A DNA stretch of 64,000 nt. Origin: Eonycteris spelaea. Its lineage: Eukaryota; Chordata; Mammalia; Chiroptera; Pteropodidae. Positions 45,545 to 57,429 of the stretch are shown in pieces. The DNA lies in the NCBI GenBank assembly GCA_003508835.1, contig PUFA01000007.1, positions 12,671,001 to 12,735,000 of the forward strand, given 5' to 3'. Every line of letters starts with the position of its first letter. Position 1 is the first letter of the stretch. Below the pieces are notes generated by a model. It was not told the DNA's origin. It was given only the letters and a program-made list of their open reading frames with translations, and did not search any database. Position numbers and translations under genes: made by a program.

Positions 45545-47485
45545 GCCCCACCTCCGACTGGTAAGGCCCACCTTTGCCAGCCCTGAGAAACCCTTCACGC
45601 TGCCTACTCTTTCCCACCCAGTGACTGCACTTAGAGTGCCCAGATGTCTTAGGATTCTTTTCCTTGCCAGGGGGTCAGCAAGGGAGTCATCCTGTTGCTC
45701 TAGGTCAGGTGTGGATGCGGAGGACCTGTCCCTCTCCCACACGTGTGTGCCCAGACATGGACAGAGGAGCCTCTCTCTGGTTCCTGATTTGCATTCTGGA
45801 TTTCTTTTCTGAACCAGACCTCCCTGGCTGGCCCACTACCGCCTGCCTATCACTCTCTAGCTCTGTCCAGGCCACTCTCCACTGTGCTGTCCCTGTCTCT
45901 GCTTTTCCATTGTTGACTAGCCGTGGTGTCAAAACTGGACAGATCTTTTTCCCATTCTTGCTTTTCTTTTGGACAAAGATTTGGTTCACAGGATCATTTT
46001 AGAAGGAGTTATTACTATTTCAAGAGAAGTAGTAGATTTGGTTAATTGAGTCAAATTCCTGATAATTTATTTAAGCAGGGGTAAATTATTTAAGCAGGTG
46101 ATTTACTAACTGTTGGCTGGTGGCTTTGGTAAACTGACTGGCCTGTTTGAATAAAACTGACAAGCTGGCAACCAGTTTAGACACAGACTTAATGTCCCAT
46201 TCATGGTTTTTACCTTGGTCTCTCTTATTTACTGCCTGGAGTATAACAGCAGAACTCCTTTGAACCTAGCTCTTTATACTTTGTCTGGAACTGACTTAAA
46301 AGGGTTTGGAAGTGTCAGCAGGTGGGAGCCAAGACTGGAGAGATCTCAGCAGTGCTGGGGGTGACAGGTGGAGGGGTACTGCTCCTAGCCAGGGCCCCAA
46401 GTACTGGACCAGTGGTCACTCTGGCCAGCACACCCAAGCCAAGACAAGGCAGGGATGCAAGGGACACCTGTGCCTTCCATGACAACAAAAAAGGAGTTTA
46501 TTAGAATAGAACTGTGACACCAATTATTTGATTCCATGTAACTTTTTAGAATTACTGTCATTTGAACTTTTTGACTGGATTCAGTTCCAGAAACATCACT
46601 CAGGGACCCAGGCGTCTGAGGCTCCGTTTTCAGTCAGAAGACCCTCCTTACATTGCTGTAGCTCCTGAAAGCACTCTATATGGGCAGAGGGATTCTTCCT
46701 CTATGGATATTTTCCCTTTCAGCTTCTCTGCGATCAAAGAGCAGAGATTTGAAGGTCTTTTAGGATGTCACGTTGGGGCTCTCAGAAACTGTGGTTCTCA
46801 TTTGGACAAGCCCATCAGATCCATCACATGCAGGTGACTTGTCATTTCTGAACATGTTCCGGTCAGTTAGTGAATTTGAGCCGGAAAAAATCTCCATGCT
46901 GCCCCCTGAACTGGTTAAGTTTCTGACTCTTCCCATCTCTTCTCCTGCTCTCTGAAATGGATCCTGATCCTGAGAAGGAAGGTCTCTGTGATTTAGCTTG
47001 TTGGCCTGGGAAATCTGATCGTCATGTGCCACTCACCTGTGAGAGACCAAGTCTCAAATAGGAGGTGGAAGTTACTGAACAAGATGTTTACAAAAAGGGG
47101 CCTAATCTCTCACAAAGGATTGGGTGAAATTACCATTCCCTTGAAAATTTTAAGTTTTGGAGTATACACTGAAGAGTTTGATTTCATTTGCATTTAGATT
47201 TCTCTTATACTGTGGAGTTGTATAAATTACAACATAATTATAGTTTGCTTGAAAATTAAAGAATAAGTTATATCTAACATTTCTTGGTTAAGCAATCAAT
47301 TCATGGTTAGCCATGTCCAGCTTATCTCTTTTGTGAGCAATTAGCTCCCAGCTACTCTCCCCTTTCTAAGTAGAATGGTTTGGACAAGTCTCAAAACTCA
47401 ATCAGGGGGATGGACTCAGAGATATCCAACTGTCAGCATTCACACTTAACTGCTTAAATATGCCTTCTGATATTTCATACCTTTT
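45545..47485. other. Unassigned sequence
   Basis: Nearly 2 kb without a repeat I can name. The segment 46550-47050 is exon-like in base composition with frames on both strands (46562-46837 plus, 46760-47032 minus), but neither has a recognised domain. The GC-richer 46320-46490 patch is also unassigned. Confidence 0.4.
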
Positions 47486-47489
47486 GAAT

Positions 47490-48330
47490 CACTTTCCTTC
47501 TTTCTGAGTACTTTGTTTTAAAATTCCTTTAATGAGGATCTGTGAGTAGTGACCTCTGTCCATTTTTGTTTGCCTGGAAATGTCTTTATCACACCCTTGT
47601 CTTGAAAGATAGTTTAGCTTATTCTAGATTGACAGTTATTTTCTCTACTCTTTGAAGATATAATTTTACTTCCATTTTTGATGCTGAGAAGTCAGCTCAG
47701 TCTTTGTCAGTGATCTTTCTTTTCTCTCTGCTATTAGTTTCTTCTTGATTTTGGTTTCTTCAGTGTCACTAAATGTTGAAATGTTTTATGTCTAGGTATT
47801 GGTTTATTTTTTATTTATCATGCTTGGATTTATCACTCTTCTTCAATCTGAGAATTCATGTCTTTCATTTAAAGAACTTTTAGTGCTTATTTTTTTGAAT
47901 ATTACTTTGACCTTATTCTCCTTATTTTTTTGCTTTTTGGAAATGACTAGAAATATGTTAAACTTTCTCACTTCGCGCTCTATATCACTTAGCTTCTTAT
48001 ATGTATTTTACTTTATCTCTCTGTGCTACATTTTGGGCAATTTCTTCCAAGTCTACCTTAAGATTTGTAAAATCTGTCTGGCTATGTCCAGTATGTTACA
48101 TACCAGTTTTGTTTGTTTGTTTTCATTATTATATTTTATATTTAAGAAGTTTATTTTAGCTTTTAAAAAAATATGTACTCAATTATCTTCATATCTTTAA
48201 TCCTCTCTATTACTTCTTTACACAATTAAACTTATTTATTTTCTATTCGTATCTGTTCATTGCAGTATCTCCAGTTTTCTGATCACTCACTCATAGTGAC
48301 TTACCCTTATTTTAGTGATTTTCTGTTAGG
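47490..48330 (-). mobile_element. Ancient L1-like LINE fragment
   Basis: T-rich order: a ctttgaagatataattttac block (47652), gctgagaagtcagctcagtc (47682), tttatgtctaggtattggttt (47785), ttatcatgcttggatttatc (47815) and aatctgagaattcatgtctttc (47845). It matches a common antisense L1-associated sequence in mammals. The 133-codon frame at 47799-48200 is hydrophobic only because the DNA is T-rich. Confidence 0.55.
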
Positions 48331-48980
48331 AGCTCGTTTGCCTTGAAACATTTTCTGTGGGAATTATTAGAGTCCTGTGTTTAAAGTGTCTTTCTCCAGA
48401 GAGAAAGAATTTGCATTTGTTTCAGCCACTGGGTAATGAAAATAAGGGCAGTTTAATACCTTTCAGCTACGAGGTCGTGGTCACTGGTGATGGTCATTAT
48501 TCTTTCAAGCCGTACTGGTAATGTGAACCCTGGTCCTAAAACTACATGGTGTGGGCTTTTTGGTTAGAGATTCTCAGGAGAGACATTTTTTTCTTGCCTT
48601 ACTAAGATCCCAGGCCAGGATAGATAAGTCTCTTTCTGAAGGACAGGGCTTTTTTTTTTCTGTTTTATTTCTGAGGTTGTTTCCATTAGAGGATTGTGGC
48701 TTTTAGAAAGGGGTATTCGATTTGGCCTCTGACCATGATCAGGCCAGGTCCCCAGACCACAGCAGTGTGTAAAAACCCCAGGCTCATAGGTCAGCTGATG
48801 TCCTTGGGGCAAATGCCAGCTCTGCATTCCACGGTAAAATTATATTTTCTTTTAGTGTCTGGCTTCCAGTTGTATCCCTTCATTGCAACCTCAACCATGT
48901 TTTAAAACAAATTAAAAGGGTTTTCTGCAAAATGATCTGTTAGAAGAGGCTTCTCCACCTATTTAGTTGAAAACAAGGGT
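48331..48980. other. Unassigned sequence
   Basis: No repeat or exon recognised apart from a T run near 48651. Confidence 0.4.
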
Positions 48981-48984
48981 TTTG

Positions 48985-49090
48985 CATTTTACAGTGTGGA
49001 ATACAGAAATGAATGAGCAAGACGGTAAGATCCCACCTCTTACAGAGCTTCCATTTAGGGTGGAGAGAGGAAACAAGTAATACCTAAGAT
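48985..49090 (-). mobile_element. L2 fragment
   Basis: tacagaaatgaatgagcaaga then cccacctcttacagagcttcc is the reverse of the L2 3' region. Confidence 0.65.
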
Positions 49091-49099
49091 CTGAAAAAT

Positions 49100-50450
49100 T
49101 CAGTGATCCATGTAAGGGATTTAATGGTCCTGTATCTCTTTATGGATTTGTCTATTTTAATCCTCTCATCATTGTGTTTTAAGTCGAATCTACCCATCAT
49201 TCTGCAGGAGCTGAATAAAAACCACCTCATTATTAAGCGATTGGTTGATTCAGTGATAAGGATAACGTGGTAGAGAAGCCCTTGAATTTGGGCTCAGAGT
49301 TAGATAGCATCTGCATCCAACTAAAATAGTTGTCCTTATGTGATTTGTTACAATACGTGTGGGATGGAAATGACTTTTTAACGACAAGCTGAGAGTACTC
49401 TTTTAAGGCACGAACACAGCTCTCCTCTGCAATTAACCACGTTTTAAAGCCATGTCTTCATTAACAACATATTTTGCCTCATTTTTCTCAGTGACATAGA
49501 CAGGTCAAGGAGTAACAAGTAATTAGTACTTTCCAGTGTTCAAACGAATGTGCACCTTTTCAAATTGAAAGCGTGGTGAGAAAAGAAAAAACTGAAAATG
49601 TTTTTTTCTTAAACAATGAGATATTAACAATGATGAAGTTGATAGAAGAGAGTTTGATCATCCAGTGATCTGCTTTGGAGTCAAATGCTATTTGAGAGAA
49701 AGCTATTTTTATGAGAAATGTCTCAAAATATCAAATCAGAGAACCTAGTAAGTGAGCTTGGTTTACCGAGCCTCTTCACCTGATTTAGAAACAGCTCCCG
49801 CTAATGAGATACGCTCTGAGATTTTCGGAGGTAAATGGGTAAGATGCTGCCTTTTCAAAGTCATTGATTTTGCTTGGTGCCCCCAAATTGGCTTTAATTA
49901 GTAAGTAGTCAGAAAGTCTTACCCTTTTGGGTATCATGTACCCCTTGGGTAGTCTGGTGAAGTTTATGGATCCCTTTCAGAATGATAGTTTTAGTACTTA
50001 AAACAATCCCTAGAATTGAAAAAGAAGCCAAATCTATTGAAACATGGCTTTATTCACAGACCCTGAAAAGGTGTCTAGATTGTTAACCTCTGTGACCTAT
50101 TTAAATTACATCTCTATTCTTGATGGAAAAAAGTAGTAGATGATATGACTAATTTCCTCGCTTTCTTAAAAGAGGAAATGAAACTGGTACCAGCTATACA
50201 GAGGCACTGTTCATCAGTAACCTTACCGCAAATGTGTGAATGAAGTGTTTCTGCTGTGGTCACAACATGGTACCTTGGAAAGGAACTGTCTAAGTTCCTG
50301 GTTTTGTACTCTTGGGTTCCAGTAAAATATGAAATTATACAAATCAGTGCTATCTAGGATTATTGATTTTCTAAGTTAAAGATGACCTCAGAAAACAAAC
50401 AAAAACAAACAAAAAGAAGAGAAAATAAACGGAATCAATTTATCTTGGAA
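49100..50450. other. Unassigned, repeat-free stretch
   Basis: About 1.35 kb with no recognised repeat except an A-rich AAACA run at 50393-50425. The segment 49780-49930 has an AT-rich regulatory look, with ctttaattag near 49892. Confidence 0.4.
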
Positions 50451-50454
50451 AGCT

Positions 50455-50935
50455 GTCATTTATTCATTAACTGCCACAATAGAAAAAAATATCGTTTATT
50501 CACTGTTCTTTCCAGTATGAAAGAAAACATTGAACTGCTTCAAATCGTTGGAAACAATCTAATCAGATATCCTTGGAGGACTGGTTCATTATGTTATATC
50601 CGTTTAATACGATTCTAGGCAGCCGTCACATGTATCTAGAGATACATGCGCTCTCGTAGAACGAACCTAAGATAGGTCATTAAATGAAAGGAAAGTTGTA
50701 GATAAGTGCATTGTGTGTTCTCACTTGTAAAATGCGTCCATTCAGAAAGCATGATATTTCTGGAAAGAGGCACCAGTTGTTGGTACGATGATTATTTCTG
50801 GAAAGGGAACTGGAGGTCCAGAGGGTGACGGGAGAGACTTACTTTCCATTGTCTGTCTATTTGTATTGTTTGAATGTTTTGCCATGTGCATGTATTAGCA
50901 GTTCTAATTAATTCATTAAAAAAATGAGCTGTCCT
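50455..50935 (+). mobile_element. L1M-type 3' UTR, sense
   Basis: ccttggaggactggttcatta (50571), a gattctaggcagccgtcac block, a gataggtcattaaatgaaag segment (50670), then acttactttccattgtctgtc (50837) and ccatgtgcatgtattagcag (50882), with a final A run at 50918. This is the typical order of an old L1 3' end. Confidence 0.75.
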
Positions 50936-51149
50936 TGCTTCTAGCAGCTATTAATATTGAAATTAAATAAGCATATAAGGAATATGTACTAATTAAGCCT
51001 GTCAGATAACGTATTTCACTAATAATACTCCACTCTCTGCACCAAGAAGACATTCTCAACAATTAGGCCTGTTCCACATAAGCCAATTGGTACTTGAGTT
51101 CAGGGTGCAGTGGTGAGGCCCAGGGTTCAGGATGTTCCCTGTGTCCTGG

Positions 51150-51310
51150 CTGTCCTCCTGGGGCCCCGCTCTCTCCCTTTTGCACGTGCTGCTTTGTAGC
51201 TGTCTGTGTTCTCTTCTGTGCTTCTCTTCGGTCTGTCGGCTCCTAGAGACGTGTGTCTCGCACAGGGCCTGGTGCATAGCTGGCCCACAATAAATGGTGA
51301 AAGAATGAGT
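51150..51310 (+). mobile_element. L2 3' tail
   Basis: ttgcacgtgctgctttgtagc, cagggcctggtgcatagctg and cacaataaatggtgaaagaat form an L2 3' end. Confidence 0.72.
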
Positions 51311-51314
51311 CACT

Positions 51315-51800
51315 CTCGATCCTGCCGAGAGTGAAGCCTAGGGATGTAGAAATTGGTAGTAGGCCTTGACTCTTCCGGTAGCAGAGAAGGTGGCAAACCC
51401 ATGACCCCTCGTCCTGGTGGTTCCCGGCTGGATGAGCGAGGAGAGGTAAAAGGGAGGGTGGTGGTGTTGGAGGGAAGCCAGGAAGGACTGAGCCTGGTGA
51501 GGGCACCATTCCTGGGCATCCCTAATTTTATCCCCAAACCTCTGTTGTGGGGGTGGTTGCTGGTGGCAGAGACAAAGCCAGCAGCACAGTGGGAGCAGTA
51601 GGTGGGAGAAAATCAGAGAGAAGTTGGATAACAGCAGTTGTTCAGTGAAATTTCACAGTGCCTTTCAAGAATGAAATTCAATTTATATTTAGAATTTGAT
51701 TTTAATCCAGAAGGAACACACAAGCTGGTTAATATCAAGACCGTAAGAAATAATTTGTGTCAGTTACTGAAAGGATTTGTAATCAAGTGTGAAAGGGATG
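51315..51800. other. Unassigned sequence
   Basis: No repeat recognised; mutually overlapping frames at 51243-51601 have no motif. Confidence 0.4.
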
Positions 51801-51804
51801 TCTG

Positions 51805-51905
51805 GTCATGCTCATTCATTTATTCATTCATTCATTTACTCCATACTTATTGCTGAGACATTGTGTCCCATGAGGGATCCAGAGATGTATTAGATAGGTC
51901 TTCCC
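51805..51905 (-). mobile_element. L2 3' tip
   Basis: tcattcatttattcattcattc, a catacttattgctgagac block and a gggatccagagatgtattaga segment are reverse L2. Confidence 0.65.
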
Positions 51906-51934
51906 TAAGTAGGTGATCACCAAAAAATAATTTT

Positions 51935-52150
51935 ACATAATGGCTAAGAATGGACTCAGATTCCGGGTTCAAATCCTGGCTCCATTATTTGCCATCTGTG
52001 TGACCTTGAACAGGTTGTTTAATCTCTTCGTGCTTCGGTGTTCTCATTGTTAACATGGGGGATAGTAGTGCCTACTTCATAGGGTTAAACAAAATAACAG
52101 ATATAAGTTTTTAGGACAGTGCCTGGTATAATCAGGATTCAATAATGTCA
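51935..52150 (+). mobile_element. MIR SINE, well preserved
   Basis: A near-complete forward MIR: gggttcaaatcctggctcca (51965), tgtgtgaccttgaacaggtt (51997), agtgcctacttcatagggtt (52067), then agtgcctggtataatcagg. It is the clearest MIR in the window. Confidence 0.93.
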
Positions 52151-52154
52151 GTTT

Positions 52155-52290
52155 TTAAAAAACCATTTATTGATTTATCAAACCATTTTGGAGCCCCTGC
52201 TCTGTAGCAGGCACTGCTGTAGGTGAGGGGGTGGGGCAGGAGGGGTACACAGTTCCCGTTTTCAGAGAACTTAGCCGTCAGTTGGTGTAT
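52155..52290 (-). mobile_element. L2 fragment
   Basis: ggagcccctgctctgtagca with ggcactgctgtaggtgaggg and ttttcagagaacttagccgt is reverse L2. Confidence 0.7.
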
Positions 52291-52294
52291 CCAT

Positions 52295-52480
52295 TATCCC
52301 TTCCTTTGCAACAAATTACCCAGCACTTAGTGGCTTGAAACCATGATACATATTACTGATCTTCCACAGTTTCTGTGGGTCAGGAATTCAGGGTTAGCCT
52401 GGCTGGGTGGTTCTACTCAATTCTTCATGAGTTTAGAGCCAAAATATTGGCCGGAACTGCCAATCAGTTAAAACCCCCTT
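52295..52480. mobile_element. Medium-reiterated repeat, family not named
   Basis: tttgcaacaaattacccagca, cttagtggcttgaaaccatg (52326), then cagtttctgtgggtcaggaa (52367) and ggctgggtggttctactcaa match a common interspersed repeat. I recall the pattern but not the family. Confidence 0.65.
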
Positions 52481-52484
52481 TGTA

Positions 52485-52859
52485 AGGGTATCTAAGAAAA
52501 CTGGTAACAGTGACTCCTCTAGGAAAGAGCCTTGGGCCACTAGGAACAGGGAGACTTCATCTTCATTGTATGCCCTGTGTGTACATATTTACTTCTCTAT
52601 ATGTGAATGGCATGGTGATGGTTGAGACAAATTGTGCCAGCTGCACTTGCGCTCAGAAATTTCACATTCTTTAAGGATTTACTTTCTAAAATACCTTTCA
52701 GGCATCTGTCTATCCATCCATCTGTCCATCCATCCAACTTATTAGTATTTATTTCATTTGGACTATGTGACAAGTGGCCTCTTAAGAAAGTGACCACCTA
52801 CTGTTTCTGTTTTATGTGCACGCACACACATACTCACACACGCACAGTTTTAGTGTATT
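52485..52859. other. Unassigned sequence with TCCA and CA patches
   Basis: CATC/CCAT repeats at 52710-52735 and a short CA patch at 52819-52843. No gene seen; the 110-codon frame at 52622-52954 crosses these patches and the adjacent L2. Confidence 0.5.
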
Positions 52860-53042
52860 TGACTTATTATTTTTTTTATAGCACTAATCGCTACTTGGCA
52901 TTATATTGTATTTTATGTTTACTGCTGTGTTCATCTCTAGAATATAAACTCTAGGCACTTTGTGTTTATATCATGGTACCCCTAGTGCCTAGAATAATGC
53001 TTGGCACATATTAGGGCTCAACAAAGATGTGGTTGAATTAAT
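52860..53042 (+). mobile_element. L2 3' UTR and tail
   Basis: tatagcactaatcgctacttg, the tctagaatataaactctaggc block (52936) and ccctagtgcctagaataatg (52979) with aacaaagatgtggttgaatta make a clear L2 3' end. Confidence 0.85.
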
Positions 53043-53044
53043 AC

Positions 53045-54180
53045 AAGAGTGAAAATGAGGTAATAGAGGTATGTGGAAGATGCTGTGGGAGCTCGAAGGG
53101 AAGAAATGACCAGGTCTCCCCAAGTCTGTAAAGGAGGTGCATAGACAAGACTTCACAGCATACTTGCTATGTGAATTGAGCTTGCTGGGTGAATGAGCTG
53201 AGAATGAGCATTCACAGAGGAGACCTTGTGAGCAAAGAAATGGAGACACGAGAGCATGATCATAGATCTAGATGACGTTTCTCTTTATGCATTTTGTGAA
53301 ACCAAAGCTATAATTACAAGATAAGAAAAGCATTTTGCAGAACTTGCTTATATATAACAATTTATTAAAGAAACACATCAGAGGAAGTAGACCTTGCAGA
53401 TATTTCTGAACTTAAAACTCTTCTAGTCCAAATGATAAATGTTGCTTGTGCTGCAGCTATAAATGTGTACTCAGAAACGTGAATACCAGAGTTGCATGTC
53501 CTTCTCATTTTTGAGCCTTATCCTCAGTACTGCATGCATTTATCTTTTAAAATATACTTCCTTGCTGCAGTGGCAATATATCTAGTTTTCTCTATAGACT
53601 TGAAATGAGATGTGGTTTTCAGCATCTCTGTTGACTTGAAGATGTGTTTTAATATCACACTGGTACTGGATAGAGCCACAGTTCAGGAGATTTTCCGGTA
53701 AAGGAGGTGACAGGTCTGTGTGAGGCTGTGTTGAATCAGGTATCGTTGATGAACTGTACTCTAGAACCAGCTTAACATTTTTTTAGACTGTTATTTCTCC
53801 AGTCTTCTTCAGTGCCTGAAAAATGTGTTGGCATTTCAAGTACTTTCAAGTTCTTTGTCTATGAACTTTAGAAAATATCTGCTCAGAGAAAAGATAAAAT
53901 CTTCATAGAGTTCCAGGTACTGTCTTTACAACATGTCACCATGGCAGCCACATTCAGGTAATCTGAAAGTATTAATGTCTTTGAAAAACATTTCAAAAGA
54001 AGCAACTTGGCCTCCGGAATTTTCTCTGGTCCCTATTTTTTTCTTAGTAACTCACTTTGATTTTTTTTTCTTATTACGCACCTCTACTCACACTTAGTAA
54101 TGTAAATGTTCAGTATCAAAGAATAAACCTTCAAATGTTACAGAGGCAATTAATGTCTTGTTTTACTGAAAAAGTAACTC
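53045..54180. other. Mostly unassigned; L2-like at 53050-53260
   Basis: The part to about 53260 has the purine-rich look of reverse L2 (ggagacacgagagcatgatc). The remaining 900 bp shows no recognised repeat. Confidence 0.4.
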
Positions 54181-54189
54181 AAGTCTGAC

Positions 54190-54335
54190 CTTAACTTGGA
54201 ATAAAAATTAACAGTAATTGTCTCTGGGTGGTGAGACTATGAGTATTTTTTTCTTCTATCTACTTTTCATTTCACTCCCCAAATGCCAACGATCAACATG
54301 TATTATTATTATTATCTTATAGCAGGTTTAAAACC
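54190..54335 (+). mobile_element. L1-type 3' end
   Basis: attgtctctgggtggtgagac, then tatgagtatttttttcttct and aacgatcaacatgtattatta follow the 3' end of an old L1 in sense orientation, ending in a TTA repeat at 54300-54315. Confidence 0.65.
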
Positions 54336-54339
54336 AAGA

Positions 54340-54915
54340 AACTTTTTGGAAAATTTGCTTTTCAACATTTGTACTGTATGTTGGCTCGAGGTGTTCTCTT
54401 TGTAGAATGGGTCCTGATTCCTCACTCCGTTTCCTCTTTGGAGCTCACTTTTTGATGTCAGCAATGGTGGATTGAGCAATGGCTTCAAATGGCAGAGGAG
54501 GATTCTCATTCATTAACTAAAAGTTGACTGGAGATGGTTCATGGGCAAAGCAGAGCCAAACACATCAGACCACTGGGCCGTGCAAGGCTGGGTCAGGCTG
54601 CCAAGGAGGAGACGTTTATTCCCAACCTGTAACTCTCAGTTCTTATAAGAAAGTCCAGAAACAACCATTTTTCTGTGACTCTCTGTCATCAGTAATTGGG
54701 CACGTGAAGCTCTCAAGCCTAGTTTTTCCCTGGCCCATGTCTGTGCCTTTTGCATTTGAGACATTATCTCTTATCCATTTCATCTCACCTCCTGGTTTTA
54801 TCCTCTTCCCACCAAAATCACAAACATCAGGTGGTTTGTGGGCACCCATCACCCCATAAAGGCAACTTCTACTGGTAGTAGTAAAACAATATAGTTTTAA
54901 AAAATAGACAGACAT
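54340..54915. other. Unassigned sequence
   Basis: No repeat or exon recognised. The 111-codon frame at 54524-54859 has no domain. Confidence 0.4.
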
Positions 54916-54918
54916 GCA

Positions 54919-54974
54919 GACACACAGACACACACACACACAGACACACACACACCACACACACACACACACAC
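54919..54974. repeat. CA microsatellite 1
   Basis: CA/GACA repeat of about 56 bp. The frames rich in C and V on the minus strand are artefacts of it. Confidence 0.95.
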
Positions 54975-55100
54975 CCCCAAACCCTCAGGTTTGTAGATAT
55001 GTTTCTTCCCAAAAATTGCCTGTGTGGGTCTACTGTGTGCAATTTGCTGAGCATTCTAAAAAGAAGAAGACATGAATTTTCCCTCAAGGAATTCATAACC

Positions 55101-55148
55101 TCACACACACACACACACACAACACACACACACACACACACACACACA
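55101..55148. repeat. CA microsatellite 2
   Basis: CA repeat of about 48 bp with one AA slip at 55120, 126 bp from the first tract. Confidence 0.95.
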
Positions 55149-55154
55149 TCCATA

Positions 55155-55585
55155 GGCATATAAAGAACCATGATTATTTTCCTGAAGTTTCTCTAACATA
55201 TGGCCATTTCTCCCTACATTAATCCTATGTAATAGATACAATGTGTCAAATTTATCATCATGCATAAATGTCATTAAATTCTGCTCAGTCTCTGCTCTGA
55301 GTTAATTTGTTTGCTTTGTAGCTAAACGGTTGTTTGAGGACCTGTTGTTCTGCTCTTTTTCTGGAAGAAAACAGGAATGTCTCCTTTCTCTACCCATCAG
55401 TCCTGTTTCAGCGGAAGTAAACTAAGCTTCTCTTCAAAACTTCTCCCAGCTTGGGGAGCTGAATTAGACACCCTGAAAAAAAAACACAGACGCACGGACC
55501 TTCCTGCCCCGTGGACAAGCCTCTAAACAGCCAGTCTCTGCTTCTTTTTCACTGTTTTAGACTTCTCTGGGGCTCCTGTAGAGGT
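55155..55585. other. Unassigned sequence
   Basis: No repeat or exon recognised; short A run at 55478-55485. Confidence 0.4.
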
Positions 55586-55589
55586 CAGG

Positions 55590-55790
55590 AGCAGTTAGTT
55601 ATCATGTGTTGTGTGCCTCTCATGAGTTCTAGGCATTTACATGCATTTACCTCAACTTCTCTCACAATATCACAGGAAGACACTGAGGCCAAGAAGTCAA
55701 GTGATTTGGCCCAAGATCACGTCGCTAAAATTTGGACCCTCGTCTGCCTACCTCCAAAAACCAGTGTTTTTTCCCATCATGCCGTGCTGC
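55590..55790 (-). mobile_element. MIR SINE
   Basis: tgtgtgcctctcatgagttc, then aggaagacactgaggccaag and gatttggcccaagatcacgtc give reverse MIR. The 100-codon frame at 55511-55813 overlaps it. Confidence 0.83.
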
Positions 55791-55799
55791 TTCTAAATA

Positions 55800-57135
55800 A
55801 AAAATCCCAATAACAAAGAAGATCCCCTTTAGCTCAAAGAAAAAAATAGCCTCCAAACTCACAGACTTTAAAAATAGTCTTCATGTACCCCGGTCTCTGA
55901 CATTGATAATCCCGTCATTGTGCTGCCTTTCTTCGCATAGCCAAGGGGCAGGTGAAATGAGGGAAGAAACAGCAGGAAAAGGGAGCTGTCCGCCAGAGCT
56001 GCCCCACTATGGAAGGAAAGGAAGTCGGTCCATCTTCTTCCTATGTTAGAAACCCTGTGGTGATCGGCAATTGGTGAGATGATTTTACCTCTTGCCCTAT
56101 TAGTTTAACCCACCGGGCATTTCTCTGAGGGCCCTTTGGCCCCATTCAGCGTGTCTTTTTCTCTGATGGATCTTCTTGTTTTGCAAGGACCCGGAGTCTG
56201 GGTGAGGTAAGTAGGTTGTGGGGCCAACACCTCTGTCCGATCTTTTTATCAGTGGGAGTTTTTCCTGCATACTTCCTACTGCCCATTCTGGTCACGCAGA
56301 CCTAGACAGAATAGACTCACGCTTATGCTTAAAAAGGAATCTTTCCGGCTGGACTTGTACTTTTAAGATTCTTTTAATAAAGCCGGTTATATCTTGGGAA
56401 GCCACATGCGTTCTCTGCGTGGTTCGCATAGGACAGAACTGCTCTTTCAGGTTGAAGCTGGATCCTTGCAAATGTCACAGGAGAGACGAAGCAAACGCAG
56501 TACGGGGAGCGTCAGTGAATTGCAGAGCTGTGAAAATCTGAGATGCCGTGGAGGAGTCATGGTATTTCTGGAGAGAACATCTGCAAGGATGGGAGGGTCT
56601 CTAACGTTTTCTGGAAAGCGTTTTAGTTTCACCTTCCTCTAAATCTTAGGATGGCTGGCAAGGATAGGGATGGAGGGCAATAGTTGTTAAAGTAAGGCTG
56701 TTGTGGGAGAGCTCCCCGTTGATTTTAAGTTCACATATGAGTCAGCAATGTAACATGGCAGGCTAAAAAGCCGGTTCACTCCGGAACGATTAATAGAAAT
56801 ATGGTATCTGGAATCACAGATGTAATTGTTCCCCCATACGTAGGGGTGCTGGGGAGGTGATGCTCCTAGAGTATCGGGTTCCTTTCTGGAATTCCATGAG
56901 TTCAGTTCCATTTTGTTTAGGGAATTCTGTAGTTTTTTTGGGTTGCGTTTTTGGGCTCAAAAAGATGGAATTGTCAGAAGTAACAGGCATCTGACTATAT
57001 CATGCATCTAATTAAATATAGGTAAGGGGGTTAAGTTTCAACTTAAATTCCTAACAAATCATAAAAAAAATAGTGAAGAAAGTAATTCCTAATCATTGTT
57101 GAGCACATGCAGTTTCTGCTTTAAGTGAGATTTAA
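55800..57135. other. Unassigned sequence
   Basis: No repeat recognised in 1.3 kb. Overlapping frames at 56218-56642 show no domain. Base composition is mixed and no promoter signature was seen. Confidence 0.4.
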
Positions 57136-57139
57136 CTTT

Positions 57140-57370
57140 GAAGGCCATTTTTATTATGCTTAAGGTATATAGAAATAAACTCAAAAGGAAAACACAGTAT
57201 AAGTTCTTTCAACATCCAGTTGATATTTTCAAGGTACATAGTGCCAGGCAAAATATTATCGGGAATACAAATAAGACAGGCACATTGTTTCCTACCTCTA
57301 TTCCCCAGCTTTTCGCTATTCTGTTATCAAAATGTTTATATTCTATCTGGGGACACACGTAATAATGAAT
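57140..57370 (-). mobile_element. L2-like fragment
   Basis: tacatagtgccaggcaaaat, then gggaatacaaataagacaggc and a ttatattctatctggggaca block look like reverse L2. Diverged. Confidence 0.5.
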
Positions 57371-57429
57371 AAAAAAGTTTAGTAATAAGGGCAAGAAGAA
57401 GATCCCTTCCAGCAGAAAACTAAGACCTG

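Noticed and set aside
47799..48200. 133-codon multi-membrane-like protein
   Set aside because: The hydrophobicity comes from T-rich antisense LINE sequence.
54643..55171. Cysteine/valine-rich frames
   Set aside because: They are translations of CA microsatellites.
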